Assembly (NCBI GenBank): GCA_016720825.1
Contig: JADKJV010000001.1
Location: forward strand, 553,106-617,105
Source: Chitinophagaceae bacterium
GTDB lineage: Bacteria; Bacteroidota; Bacteroidia; Chitinophagales; Chitinophagaceae
Direction: 5' to 3'
Length of the DNA stretch: 64,000 nt
Shown: positions 26,035-34,781 of the stretch, piece by piece
Numbering within the stretch: position 1 is the first letter of the stretch
How the letters are laid out: every line of letters begins with the position of its first letter
The notes under the pieces: generated by a model
Told to the model about the DNA's origin: nothing
The model's database searches: none
Seen by the model: only the letters and a program-made list of their open reading frames with translations
Position numbers and translations under genes: made by a program

Positions 26035-27123
26035 ATGCCCCAACCATCCCTAAATTTTCAACAGGCTGCCTGGAAGCGCCTGAAAAAAAACAGGGGCGCC
26101 GTATTTGGTCTCATCACCATTTGCATTTTTGTTCTCATTGCCATTTTTGCCTACTGGATTGCACCGGATGGTTCTCCCTATGCAAACCGGATTATCCTCG
26201 AAGTGGGTGGCGAAAAACCCGGACATGCGCAGGGATTTATCAAACTGAAAAAAGACAAGGATGTAAAATACCCCGGGGTGTTGAACCAGTTGATTGCAGG
26301 CAGGGAAGATCCTTATTATTATGTGCCGGTAAACAGTTACCTCGTAAAGGAGGACAGCATCATTACTGATAAATTTATTGATGAAGGTGTGTCTGAAAAA
26401 ATCAGTTATGCCAAAACACAATTAGCAGATAAGCCTTATACCAAAAACCATTTCTTCCTGGGTACGGACCATTACGGCCGTGATATCCTCAGCCGGCTGA
26501 TATTGGGAACAAGAGTCAGTTTAAGTGTTGGCTTAATTACCGTGCTGATTTCACTCAGCATTGGTCTCATACTGGGTTCTATGGCCGGCTATTTTCGCGG
26601 CCGCACAGATAATATTATTATGTGGCTGATCAATGTGATCTGGAGTATACCCACTTTATTGCTGGTATTCGCCATCACGCTGGCTTTGGGCAAGGGATTC
26701 TGGCAGGTATTCATCGCGGTGGGTTTAACCATGTGGGTGAATGTGGCCAGGCTGGTGCGCGGACAAGTCATGGCCCTCCGCGAACTGGAATATGTGGAAG
26801 CTGCCAAAGCCATGGGCTTTTCGCATGCCCGGATTATCGTGCGTCATATCTGGCCCAATATCATGGGACCTGTTATGGTTATTGCCGCTTCTAATTTTGC
26901 TTCTGCCATCGTGATAGAAGCAGGTCTTAGTTTCCTTGGTGTGGGCGTTCAACCACCGCAACCCAGCTGGGGACTGATGATCAAAGAGAATTATAATTTC
27001 ATCATAACCAATAATCCAATGCTGGCCCTGGCCCCGGGATTTGCCATCATGCTGCTGGTGCTTGCTTTCAATTTGTTGGGAAATGGTTTACGCGATGCGT
27101 TAAATGTCCGCGGAAGAGTTTAA
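26035..27123 (+). CDS. OppC-like ABC transporter permease
   Basis: 362 residues from ATG 26035 (MPQPSLNFQQAAWKRL). It is a peptide/nickel-type permease. First TM about 25-47, then a periplasmic insert of about 95 residues, longer than usual. The permease domain follows with the OppC consensus GTDHYGRDILSRLILGTRVS, the EAA loop EAAKAMGFSHARIIVRHIW, and four or five further helices. Partner OppB, ATPase and binding protein genes are not in the neighbourhood. The end overlaps the convergent ligase gene by 24 bp. Confidence 0.9.
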   Translation: MPQPSLNFQQAAWKRLKKNRGAVFGLITICIFVLIAIFAYWIAPDGSPYANRIILEVGGEKPGHAQGFIKLKKDKDVKYPGVLNQLIAGREDPYYYVPVNSYLVKEDSIITDKFIDEGVSEKISYAKTQLADKPYTKNHFFLGTDHYGRDILSRLILGTRVSLSVGLITVLISLSIGLILGSMAGYFRGRTDNIIMWLINVIWSIPTLLLVFAITLALGKGFWQVFIAVGLTMWVNVARLVRGQVMALRELEYVEAAKAMGFSHARIIVRHIWPNIMGPVMVIAASNFASAIVIEAGLSFLGVGVQPPQPSWGLMIKENYNFIITNNPMLALAPGFAIMLLVLAFNLLGNGLRDALNVRGRV

Positions 27124-28452
27124 AGATCTCCTGTCCAGCAAATCCACACTCACAAGAACGGCCAGGCACAGATAAAAGATACTGCCGATTTTATCCGTTT
27201 CAATCAGGTCACTTAATAAGTTTACCGTTACAATCATCGCCAGCATCATAGCAATAGCGAGTGAGCAATGTTTAATGAATTTGTCTTTTGTCCTGCTGTA
27301 TATCTGCTGGGCATAGTAAAACATGGCAATCACCATTAATAAAAATAATATCATACCCGGATAACCCTGTTCTGCTAATAACAACAGGAAATAATTATGG
27401 ATCGTTGAATGATCCGGGTTATTGCTTACCCAGGTGCGGTAGGCAGGTACGGCATAAGGCCGGTAATTATTATAAAAAGTATTGGGCCCTGTTCCGGTTA
27501 AACCATGTTCACCTGCCAGGCGGATCCCGGCAATCCAGCGGTAAAACCTTTCCGCAGTCGACACATCCTTCATCTGGTAAGTAGCCAGTAAATGCTCACT
27601 GAAATTGGAATGGAAAATGGTAGTCTTGTAATCATGCGCGAGTTTCAGGTAGCGGTCTTCCCTGCTGATCCAGTACAATGAAAAAATGATTATTCCGAAA
27701 GCCATGATTACAGCGGGCACGAGTTTCCGGCCGCCCATTAAAACCCAGGCTGCGATACCCGCCAGCAGTGCCAGCCAGGCCCCTCTTGCATACGTGAAAA
27801 ATAAAGCGGCAAAGAATAAACCCATTGCCATCAAAATCCATTGCATGTATTTTTTCTGTTGAACCGTTTTATAAAAAACAAGCAACAGCGGGAACAAGAG
27901 CACCAGCATGGAGGAATAATTCACGTGATTGCGGAAGAAAGGAGCTGCCGCCTCATTGATGGTGCTGAAATGAAACCCTTTGAGTCCGTGCCTGAAGAGG
28001 ATGATCATCATCACCGCAAAAAGGGAAGCAGAAAAAATGATGGCTGCTTTTTTAAGCTTCATCTTATCCCGGAATAAAATCAGCGGTGCCAGCACAAAAG
28101 CGCCCAGATACCAGGTTTTAGCCAGGATATATTTAAAAGAGATGATTTTATCAGTTGAAAGAAAAGCAGTGCAGACCGACCAACTGAAAACCGCAAGCAG
28201 CAATATAACCAACGGATGGGAAATCACCGACCTGCTGAGCAATGTCGGTTTATACAACCAGGCGCAGGCAAAAAACAGCGAAACCCCCAGCATTAAAACT
28301 TCATCGGGCAGGTCAAGACCGAGCGAAGGATTTAACTGGTATTCAAATGAAAATGGCAGGCTGGCAATCAGTAACCAGAAAACCATTTCGCGGTTCATCC
28401 AGCCACTGTAAAACAATATTATCGCAAATGGGATCAGGGCAGTAAATACCAT
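27100..28452 (-). CDS. O-antigen ligase/polymerase family membrane protein
   Basis: 450 residues with about 11-12 hydrophobic helices. The large periplasmic loop with GLTGTGPNTF-like sequence (GEHGLTGTGPNTFYNNYRP) and a following H-NYFLLLLAEQGYPG is characteristic of the Wzy_C family, which joins or polymerises O-antigen-type glycans on undecaprenyl carriers in the periplasm. Ligase and polymerase cannot be told apart by sequence alone. It is the last gene of a minus-strand set with Wzz-like and flippase genes, which supports a surface polysaccharide role. Confidence 0.88.
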   Translation of the reverse strand: MVFTALIPFAIILFYSGWMNREMVFWLLIASLPFSFEYQLNPSLGLDLPDEVLMLGVSLFFACAWLYKPTLLSRSVISHPLVILLLAVFSWSVCTAFLSTDKIISFKYILAKTWYLGAFVLAPLILFRDKMKLKKAAIIFSASLFAVMMIILFRHGLKGFHFSTINEAAAPFFRNHVNYSSMLVLLFPLLLVFYKTVQQKKYMQWILMAMGLFFAALFFTYARGAWLALLAGIAAWVLMGGRKLVPAVIMAFGIIIFSLYWISREDRYLKLAHDYKTTIFHSNFSEHLLATYQMKDVSTAERFYRWIAGIRLAGEHGLTGTGPNTFYNNYRPYAVPAYRTWVSNNPDHSTIHNYFLLLLAEQGYPGMILFLLMVIAMFYYAQQIYSRTKDKFIKHCSLAIAMMLAMIVTVNLLSDLIETDKIGSIFYLCLAVLVSVDLLDRRSLNSSADI

Positions 28453-28540
28453 TCCATATACGCAGCCATTGCTGTTGTCAGTACAAACAAGGCTGACAAC
28501 AGATAAAACCGTACAGGAACAGATACTGTTTTCAAATGAT

Positions 28541-29335
28541 TTATTTATTCCGGTCTAACACAAGCGCAGCAACCAGCGCGAATAACAACGACAACAAGGC
28601 AGCTGTCACCATGTCTTCCAGGATCCGCGGTTTATCAGGTTGTAAGGATGCCCGTGCTTTTTCAACGGGGATGAGTGCCAATGGTTTATTTTCTATCAGC
28701 AGCTGGTATTGGCTGATCAGCTTTTCGTAAGTAACAATCTCCTGTTGTTTGTCAGCCTGGTTAATCCCGGTTTGTACAGAATCCTTTTGCAATTTTAATG
28801 CAACCAGTTTTTTCTGCAATGCCGACAGTGTGGATGTATTACCTGCAGCCTGCAAATCCTGCTGCATTTGCTGCAGCTTGGCCATGATCGTATTGGCCAG
28901 CTGGGGTGCCAGGTTTTTATCGGTGTCCCACACTTTTACTTTCAGCTCGCCGTAATCACTTTTAAATACCCGGGAACGTGATTTCAGTTTATCGGCAGAA
29001 TGGATCCTGGCCAGCGAATTTTCTTCTTCAAACTTATAATGGTCTTTCAGGGAGAAAGAATCGGCTAAAAAAAGGTAAACGGTATCAAGGCTGGCTGTGC
29101 CGATAATCATATCGAGGTCGTCGGAATTACCGAGGTTAGAGTATAGCCCCTGGATATTATCGCCGAATATTTTTGATTTGTCGGCAGCTACGGAACTGGC
29201 AGGGACTGAAGTGGCGGTTGATAAATACAGCTTTGGTTTTAAGTACAGAATCGTACCGACGGCAACCACTGAAAGAATCACCACCAGTAAAATTTTCTTC
29301 CACCAGCGGAGGAGAAGGTCAAAGATATCAGGCAT
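28541..29335 (-). CDS. Wzz-like polysaccharide chain-length determinant
   Basis: 264 residues. Two membrane helices flank a periplasmic region: N-terminal WWKKILLVVILSVVAVGTILYL and C-terminal MVTAALLSLLFALVAALVLDR. The periplasmic part has a long coiled-coil stretch (LQQMQQDLQAAGNTSTLSALQKKLVALKL region). A PxxP-like segment, VEKARASLQPDKPR, precedes the second helix, as in Wzz proteins. No tyrosine kinase domain. It should set glycan length together with the downstream polymerase. 88 bp separate it from the ligase gene. Confidence 0.85.
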   Translation of the reverse strand: MPDIFDLLLRWWKKILLVVILSVVAVGTILYLKPKLYLSTATSVPASSVAADKSKIFGDNIQGLYSNLGNSDDLDMIIGTASLDTVYLFLADSFSLKDHYKFEEENSLARIHSADKLKSRSRVFKSDYGELKVKVWDTDKNLAPQLANTIMAKLQQMQQDLQAAGNTSTLSALQKKLVALKLQKDSVQTGINQADKQQEIVTYEKLISQYQLLIENKPLALIPVEKARASLQPDKPRILEDMVTAALLSLLFALVAALVLDRNK

Positions 29336-29343
29336 AATTATGT

Positions 29344-29477
29344 TTTTTTACCACCCTCCTTCGCTCCGCTTCGGCGGGCAATGCAAAGGGCGCAAAGGGA
29401 AAACAAAGAACACAAAGCACTTAACGAACCCTGCTTCCTTTGTGTTCTTTGTTTTAGCCTTTGTGAACTTAGTGGTT
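29344..29477. repeat. Family A fold-back with nested CCCGCC module, overlapping a gene end
   Basis: ACCAC at 29350 is followed by the module 29351-29382 (CCTCCTTCGCTCCGCTTCGGCGGGC, split here as CTCCTTCGCTCC and GCTTCGGCGGGC), then CAAAG words. The right arm ends CTTAGTGGTTTTG at 29479. The flippase gene ends inside the right arm: its last codons AAC CAC TAA are the repeat's AACCACTAAG. Confidence 0.82.
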
Positions 29478-30905
29478 TTGTATTTTTTTCCATTGATTCA
29501 GATTCATCATCCCGGATATCAAAGCAATGATTCCCAATACAGGTACTATAATCAATGCTTTGAAGAGTGCATGCACATTCCAATCCCGCACTCCTACAAA
29601 GTAAAAGTAGAGTAAGATAGCCATAAATAGGTAGATCCCCATTGAACGCCAGCCCATTTTCAGCTTCTCCCAATGAATTGCACCAATCATACAGCTAACC
29701 CCACAAATCCCCTGGCTGACCAACGCCGCTATCGCCGACCCTTTTGCTCCAAATTCAGGAATCAGCCACAGGTTCAGTATTATATTAATAACAACCGACA
29801 CCAGCACGATCACACAAAATTCCCGGATACGGCCCGATGCAGTCAGTACGGTGCCGTACACCTGTGTGATCGAATACGCCATTAATACCGGCAGGCAGTA
29901 TTGCATAACCGGTATGGCGTCTTCCCCTTGCTGGCGATAGAGTAAATGGATAATGGCAGGTGATATAAAAACAGCAATGGCTGTTACCCATAAAGAGACC
30001 ATCACCAGCAGGTGGCGGGCATTGAGTACAACCCCATCATAGTTTTTGTTTTCCGATTTCAGTTTTGCGATATATGGGAGGAGGAAAGAGGCGATCAGGA
30101 AACCCGCCATATTAAATGCATCGAGTAACCGGTATGCGCCTGCGTACAATCCGGCTTCGTGGGCACCGTTTGGGTGAAGACGTTCCAGTAAAAACCCATC
30201 GAGCCGGTTATGCATGCTCATCAGCAATACAATCAGTCCGAAGGGCAGCATGGACTGAAAATCCTTTTTGGATATCCGGCTGTTTTTAAAAGAGACGGGC
30301 AGTATTTTCCTTTTCCAGAGAATGAGTTTTACCGCAATGAGAGCCAGCAACGTGGCAGCGAGTTGCAGGTATAGAAAAGTATGGATACTGATTGTTCCTG
30401 TTACGGCCGGGAAAAGCAGGAAGCTGCCGCAGAAAATAATCATGAGGGTTTTATCGAGTACCGACAACCAGGCGTCGGTACCAAACCATTGAGCCGCGGT
30501 GATGAGGCCGCGGAAAAAGACAAAGAAAGATCCCAGGATCTGGATACCGGCCAGGGAAAGGATGATGGTCCAGTCGCGCAGACCGGCCACATATGCAATA
30601 ACCGCAACAACAATCAGGTATATAAAGGCGAATACAATTTTCAGTTTGATGCAGGCTGCTATAGCTTCCCTGCCATTTTCTTCGCCGGCAGATAACTTAC
30701 GGTTGAGGAAAGTGGTGAGGCCCCAGTCGAGCAGGAAGCCAAGCACATAGGCCAGTCCGAATACAGCAAAATAATGCCCGTACGCTTCCGTACCTGCAGT
30801 GTTCTGTACCTGCCGGTCGATCCCGAAAATCCACAGGGGTTTGATCACTGCGTTGAGCAGGATGAGTAAGCCCAGGGATGAATAAAAACGGGATGACTGT
30901 TTCAT
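29469..30905 (-). CDS. Polysaccharide flippase (Wzx/MATE-like)
   Basis: 478 residues with about 14 hydrophobic helices spread over the whole chain, as in the MOP superfamily polysaccharide transport proteins. Seen are the early GHYFAVFGLAYVLGFLLDWG segment and ARG-like basic loops. It should move undecaprenyl-linked oligosaccharide across the inner membrane. It leads a minus-strand run with Wzz-like and ligase genes. The final residues Asn-His and the TAA stop come from a family A repeat, so the original end has been replaced or extended. Confidence 0.88.
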   Translation of the reverse strand: MKQSSRFYSSLGLLILLNAVIKPLWIFGIDRQVQNTAGTEAYGHYFAVFGLAYVLGFLLDWGLTTFLNRKLSAGEENGREAIAACIKLKIVFAFIYLIVVAVIAYVAGLRDWTIILSLAGIQILGSFFVFFRGLITAAQWFGTDAWLSVLDKTLMIIFCGSFLLFPAVTGTISIHTFLYLQLAATLLALIAVKLILWKRKILPVSFKNSRISKKDFQSMLPFGLIVLLMSMHNRLDGFLLERLHPNGAHEAGLYAGAYRLLDAFNMAGFLIASFLLPYIAKLKSENKNYDGVVLNARHLLVMVSLWVTAIAVFISPAIIHLLYRQQGEDAIPVMQYCLPVLMAYSITQVYGTVLTASGRIREFCVIVLVSVVINIILNLWLIPEFGAKGSAIAALVSQGICGVSCMIGAIHWEKLKMGWRSMGIYLFMAILLYFYFVGVRDWNVHALFKALIIVPVLGIIALISGMMNLNQWKKIQNH

Positions 30906-30978
30906 TTATGGAATAATCATTTTTTAAATTTTGGGCCTGATAGCAATTCGGGAATCATTTAAAAATTATGAGGGGGGA

Positions 30979-31055
30979 GTTGAAAATTGAAAGTTGAAAG
31001 TGAATGTTCAAATAGCTGTTGACTAAAGACTACCGACTAAAGACTAATGACTACA
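30979..31055. repeat. Family E and family B word tracts
   Basis: 30979-31012 reads GTTGAAAATTGAAAGTTGAA-type words (family E). 31020-31055 reads GACTAAAGACTACCGACTAA and further ACTAATGACTA (family B). The AsnC gene's TAG stop is the first TAG of the family B tract on the minus strand. Confidence 0.75.
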
Positions 31056-31515
31056 TAACTTTCACATTCCGGTTAAACGATTCTTCCAGTGAAATAAACG
31101 TCTCCGTGCGCTCGATGCCTTTGATTTTCTGCAGCTGGTCGTGCAGTACAAATTTCAGTTGTGAAATATCCTTGCAGACAATCTCCGCGAACATGCTGTA
31201 GTTACCGGTGGTATAGTTCAGCCGGACGATCTCCGGCATTTTCGCCAGTTCTTTGGCTACAGAATCATAGAGACCGCTTTCTTTGAGATAGATGCCGATG
31301 AAAGCGATTACATCATAGCCGAGCAGTTTCAAATCTGCTTTCAAACGGGTACCTTTGACGACCCCTGCTTCCTGCAGTTTTTTGATACGAACGTGGATGG
31401 TACCTCCGGAAACAAAGAGTTTTTTCCCGAGGTCGGCATAGGAGATACCGGCGTTTTCCATCATGTGGTGGATGATCTGGAAATCGAGTTTGTCTAAATT
31501 CAATTTGGCGCTCAT
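31051..31515 (-). CDS. Lrp/AsnC-family transcriptional regulator
   Basis: 154 residues with start at ATG 31515 (MSAKLNLDKLDFQI). The longer reading would cross its own likely operator. An N-terminal helix-turn-helix is seen as AGISYADLGKKLFVSGGTIHVRIKKLQEAGVVKGTR, and a C-terminal ligand-binding RAM domain follows (DVIAFIGIYLKESG, NYTTGNYSMFAEIVCKD, IKGIERTETFISLEE). It resembles amino-acid-responsive regulators. CCAAATATTTGG palindromes lie just upstream, between it and the divergent structured RNA gene, so it probably represses itself and may control the RNA. Confidence 0.9.
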   Translation of the reverse strand: MSAKLNLDKLDFQIIHHMMENAGISYADLGKKLFVSGGTIHVRIKKLQEAGVVKGTRLKADLKLLGYDVIAFIGIYLKESGLYDSVAKELAKMPEIVRLNYTTGNYSMFAEIVCKDISQLKFVLHDQLQKIKGIERTETFISLEESFNRNVKVM

Positions 31516-31552
31516 TTTAATACTCCGTTTTAGATTATTTTCAGTATTTATC

Positions 31553-31604
31553 CCAAATATTTGGATATTTTCTATAAATTCCAAATATTCATTGAAATAT
31601 TTGG
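31553..31604. promoter_or_regulatory. Lrp-type operator pair between regulator and RNA gene
   Basis: A perfect palindrome CCAAATATTTGG is at 31553-31564. A second site has half-sites CCAAATATT (31581-31589) and AATATTTGG (31596-31604). The two sites are about three helical turns apart, as expected for an Lrp-like oligomer. The last half-site overlaps the -33 element of the RNA promoter. Confidence 0.65.
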
Positions 31605-31632
31605 AATGAATCGGTCCTGTGGCCTATATTTG
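31600..31632 (+). promoter_or_regulatory. Promoter of the structured RNA gene
   Basis: TTTG at 31600-31603, 21 nt spacer, TATATTTG at 31625-31632, fitting the Bacteroidota TTTG-N19-21-TAnnTTTG pattern. Transcription would begin near 31638. Confidence 0.65.
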
Positions 31633-31637
31633 TTCTA

Positions 31638-31956
31638 TCAAAGCGCAGCAAACTGGTTTTGATGAGTTCTTAAAATACTGTGGGGTGATGAAATCGCGTA
31701 AGCTTGGCAGACATGCCCTCTTGTCTCGGGGGTGGAGGTACCTTGGCCGAAAGGTTTTAACTGGTAACCCGCCGACGCCGAAAGGCTACGGCAGGTGAAC
31801 AGGATAAATATAGCATAGAGCCGGTTCGTTAGTAATAACGGGCCGACCAGGGTCGACCACTGAACTTTGTGCTACAACTAACTGCTCCGTGGAGGTTCGA
31901 TCCCTCCCCCTACAGCAACTTAAAAGGCCCGTCAGGTAACTGATGGGCTTTTTTTT
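31638..31956 (+). ncRNA. Structured RNA with class II tRNA-like body and giant variable arm
   Basis: No protein reading is convincing here. Acceptor-like stem TGTGGGG (31679-31685) pairs with CCCTACA (31908-31914). Positions TG then D-arm ATG/CAT (31688-31690, 31712-31714) enclose AAATCG..GGCAGA as in Leu tRNAs, with about nine extra loop bases. Anticodon-like stem CCCTC/GGGGG (31716-31720, 31728-31732) has a 7-nt loop TTGTCTC. T-arm GGAGG-TTCGATC-CCTCC is at 31891-31907. Between them is a variable arm closed by GGAG/CTCC (31734, 31885). It holds hairpins with GAAA (31745-31756), GAAA (31771-31792) and GTAA (31822-31845) loops, plus the helix TAGCAT/GTGCTA (31811-31816, 31869-31874). Own promoter and terminator. 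No tmRNA tag, RNase P or group I core motifs. CCA is not encoded. Identity unknown. Confidence 0.6.
31926..31956 (+). terminator. Intrinsic terminator of the RNA gene
   Basis: GCCCGTCAG (31927-31935), loop GTAA, CTGATGGGC (31940-31948), then eight T (31949-31956). Nine base pairs with one G-U. Confidence 0.9.
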
Positions 31957-32195
31957 ACCACAAAGTGCACTAAGGCCAAACCGATACAGCAAGGCCTCAG
32001 CGGACAAAGAAAGGACACAAAGAAATACATTAACCGCAACAGTCTTATTGCAATCACGAACCTTTAGGGTTCGTCCGCCGAGGCGGACCATAGTGCCCTT
32101 ATTAGAGTTTTCGAACATCAGAAAATCCCGATTCCGTAAAACTGCACAAATAGAAAATGTATTAATAGTGAATCTTTGTGGTTTGTATTTGCAAA
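31956..32195. repeat. Degraded family A element with nested CACTATGG module
   Basis: TACCACAAAGTGCACTAAGG opens at 31956 and a partner CTTTGTGGTTTGTATT is at 32174-32189. Between them are two perfect small hairpins: CGAACC/GGTTCG (32057-32073) and GTCCGCC/GGCGGAC (32073-32088). The stretch 32064-32100 is the reverse-oriented copy of the module at 14900-14937. The receptor gene ends at 32200 right after it. Confidence 0.65.
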
Positions 32196-32199
32196 CCTC

Positions 32200-34619
32200 T
32201 CAATTCCCCTTCACCCGCTCCTCCTCCGCATCTGAAGCAGTATTTCGTTTTCTTTCAGCTTTTAGTTTTTGGTTACCGAACGAATACCGGAACGCCAGCC
32301 TCACATTCCTCGACTCTTCCAGTTCCAAAAATTTTACATTGATTTCCTGGTATTCCAGGAATCCGCTTGATTTCTCCCCGAAAAAGATATCACTGATATT
32401 GAGTGTAAGCCTGCCTTTCTTATTCCAGAATGTTTTGGCAATCCCCAGGTCAAGAGAACCCAGGTGCCGGATGGTGATGAATTCTTCCAGTGATTTTGTC
32501 ATATAGTAACCCGATAATTCAAAATTCCATGAATCGTTGGGTTTATAGGCAAATTCAATATAGGCCAGCCAGTTCCAGCGGCTGCGGTCAAACTTCGCAC
32601 CGAGGTAATCTGCTTTGTAATGATTGTATATGGCCTGGTTACCGCCATATCCTGTAAATTTTTTACCGAAGGTCAATGGGAAATTCAATTCAACAGAAAT
32701 ATTCTCATAAGATGCCAGGTTTTCTGCCGTGGTGTATGTCAGGTTGCCTTCCTGTTTCGGCGCATCGTCTATTATTACATCATGCTTTTTATTGTAGCTG
32801 ATGGCAAAGAATGGCTGCTCTTCATACGTCAGTGAAAGTTTATACGCATCCATGGTTTCCGGCTTGATCAGCGGATTCCCCCTGGTGTAAGTCAGCGAAT
32901 CGAGATATTCTATAAACGGGTTCTGCTGCTGGTAACTGGGCCTGTTTACCCTGCGGCTGTACTGGCAATGCCGGCCATCTTCTTTCCTATTTTCCTTAAC
33001 ACAAAAGCAGACGGGAATAACTGCCAGTAGTTCCTGTTCAATACCGTTAGCGACTGGCTGATCCCTTTGGCGATTGTCTGCTCCGCCCTGAGCCCGCCCT
33101 GGAATTCCCATTTGTTTTTTTCCCAGCTTATACTTGAATACAAGGCACTGATGCGTTCGGTATACTTAAAATCAGTGCTCTTGTTTGCATCCAGCACACC
33201 TCTTTGCAGGAACCGCAGGTTATTATTAATAGTAGCAAAACTGGCTTTGGCCCCGGCCTCCAGTTTCAGGTTTTCCGTAACCGGATCGGTAAAATCTGAT
33301 TTCCACACCAGGTATTGCACCGGATTTTTGATCTGCTGGTCAGTAGTGTATGAAGAACCATTCGCCAGCGTGGTGAGTATATCACCGTGATTCGTCAGCC
33401 TGAACGTGGCAAAGTCCAGGTCCATATTCAGGTCTTTTCCCAGTGAATCAAATTGATGTTTCCAGTTCAGGTTAGCAGACAGGCTGTTCCTGTTGCTGTA
33501 TGTATTGTTCTGTGTTCTGAACTGGCTCAGGCTTTGGTTAGTAATAGCATCAAGCTGGTGGGTAACTCCGGATGCCTCATTGGTCCTGTCCTGGAAACCT
33601 GCTTTTGCATAAAACCCGAAAGTGTTTTTTGGACTGGCATACAAATCGGCACCCAGTCTGAAATTATAACTGCTCAGTTTAGCCGGTTCATATATTTCCT
33701 GGAAAAACCGGTTGGGACTGATGATGCGGTCAAATTCATTATAACTAAACCAGTTCCTGTGGAAAAAACCAAAACCGCCGAAAAGATTCAGTTTTCCCTT
33801 TCGGTGATTAATATTGAACCCCGGGTTAAAACGGTAAAATCCCCGGTCGGCATGAATGGCTGCACGGTCATACAATCCGGAACCAGTAATAAAATAAACG
33901 CTGCCATTGGTGCCCAGGTTCGCATTTTTCTTCAGGATGATATTGATAACCGCGCCGCCACTCGCATCATAGCGGGCGCCGGGGTTAGAGATCACTTCAA
34001 TTTTTTCAATATTGGCAGCACTCAGATCCCGCAGCAGCTGGCTGATATCGGTGTATTGGGAAATCCGGCCATCAATCAGGATAGCAGGTGCTCCCTTTCC
34101 AACCATAGTAACCTGGTCATTCCTGACCAGCACACCGGGTACTTTTTGCAGTATTTCAAGTGCAGTAGATCCGGCCATGGTGGCACTGGCCTCTACATTC
34201 ACGATCAGTTTGTCGGCTTTTTGTTCCAGGAAAGGTTTGCTGGCAATCACTTTCACCTCTTTGAGCAATGTGGCATCCGGTGATAAGACGATGGGCTCCA
34301 TCGCCAGATCTTTACCGGTCATTTCAGCCTGCACGTAAACCCGTTTGTGACTTACCAGGGTGATTTCAAGAATATATTTGGCGGGAGGAACTTCGCGGAA
34401 CATAAAAATGCCTTCTTTATCAGAAAGGGAAGATTTGACGAGTGCAGAGTCTGACTGCCGGAGTAATAAAATGGAGGCGGCGCTGATTCCATGTTTTTTT
34501 TCATCAACCACCCGGCCGGAAATGATCTGTGCCTGGAGGGAATGGAATAAAAACAGGGCGGGGGAAAGAAGAAATAACCTGAGGGCAACTGAACGCGTCA
34601 TGCTATTAAAATTAAGCAA
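32200..34619 (-). CDS. TonB-type outer membrane beta-barrel receptor, frameshifted
   Basis: About 806 residues after restoring one base. Signal peptide (LFLLSPALFLFHSLQAQ), carboxypeptidase-regulatory-like domain (IISGRVVDEKKHGISAASILL, FMFREVPPAKYILEIT), plug domain (ALEILQKVPGVLVRNDQV, ILIDGR, IEKIEVISNPGARYDASGGAVINI) and a long beta-barrel, matching the OMP_b-brl_3 family. The first frame ends at 32946 after KKMAGIASTAAG; the second resumes YSRRVNRPSYQQQNP. One added C in GCC (plus strand GG at 32964-32965) gives GIAQYSRRVNRP. No SusD partner is adjacent, so it is not a typical SusCD pair. Substrate unknown. Confidence 0.85.
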
Positions 34620-34666
34620 TCCAAGGCAGATAAAGGAGAAGCTGGTTTAACCACAAAAACAGCCAA

Positions 34667-34764
34667 ACCACAGAGGACACAGAGTACGGCACAAAGGGCA
34701 CAGAGTGATTCAACTAATTTGTATTCTCTGTGTACTCTGTGCCGTACTCTGTGTCCTCTGTGGT
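34667..34764. repeat. CACAGAG variant of the fold-back repeat (family A)
   Basis: Left arm ACCACAGAGGACACAGAG (from 34667) and right arm CTCTGTGTCCTCTGTGGT (to 34764) are exact reverse complements; the middle words GTACGGCACA also pair. Every word in both arms uses CAGAG instead of CAAAG. Confidence 0.88.
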
Positions 34765-34781
34765 AAAAATCATTTCAACAC

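Noticed and set aside
31638..31956. tmRNA (ssrA), RNase P RNA or group I intron
   Set aside because: No Ala-ended tag with stop typical of tmRNA, no GGGGNTGA...GGATTCGAC start, no RNase P core motifs, and no group I P/Q/R/S core; total length is also too short for most of them.
31786..32118. Minus-strand reading frame over the RNA gene
   Set aside because: It runs antisense through the structured RNA, terminator and repeat and has no protein-like features.
32200..33111. Independent second outer membrane protein gene
   Set aside because: The first 50 residues of that frame are out-of-frame receptor sequence; the true protein resumes at YSRRVNRP as the end of the TonB-type receptor.
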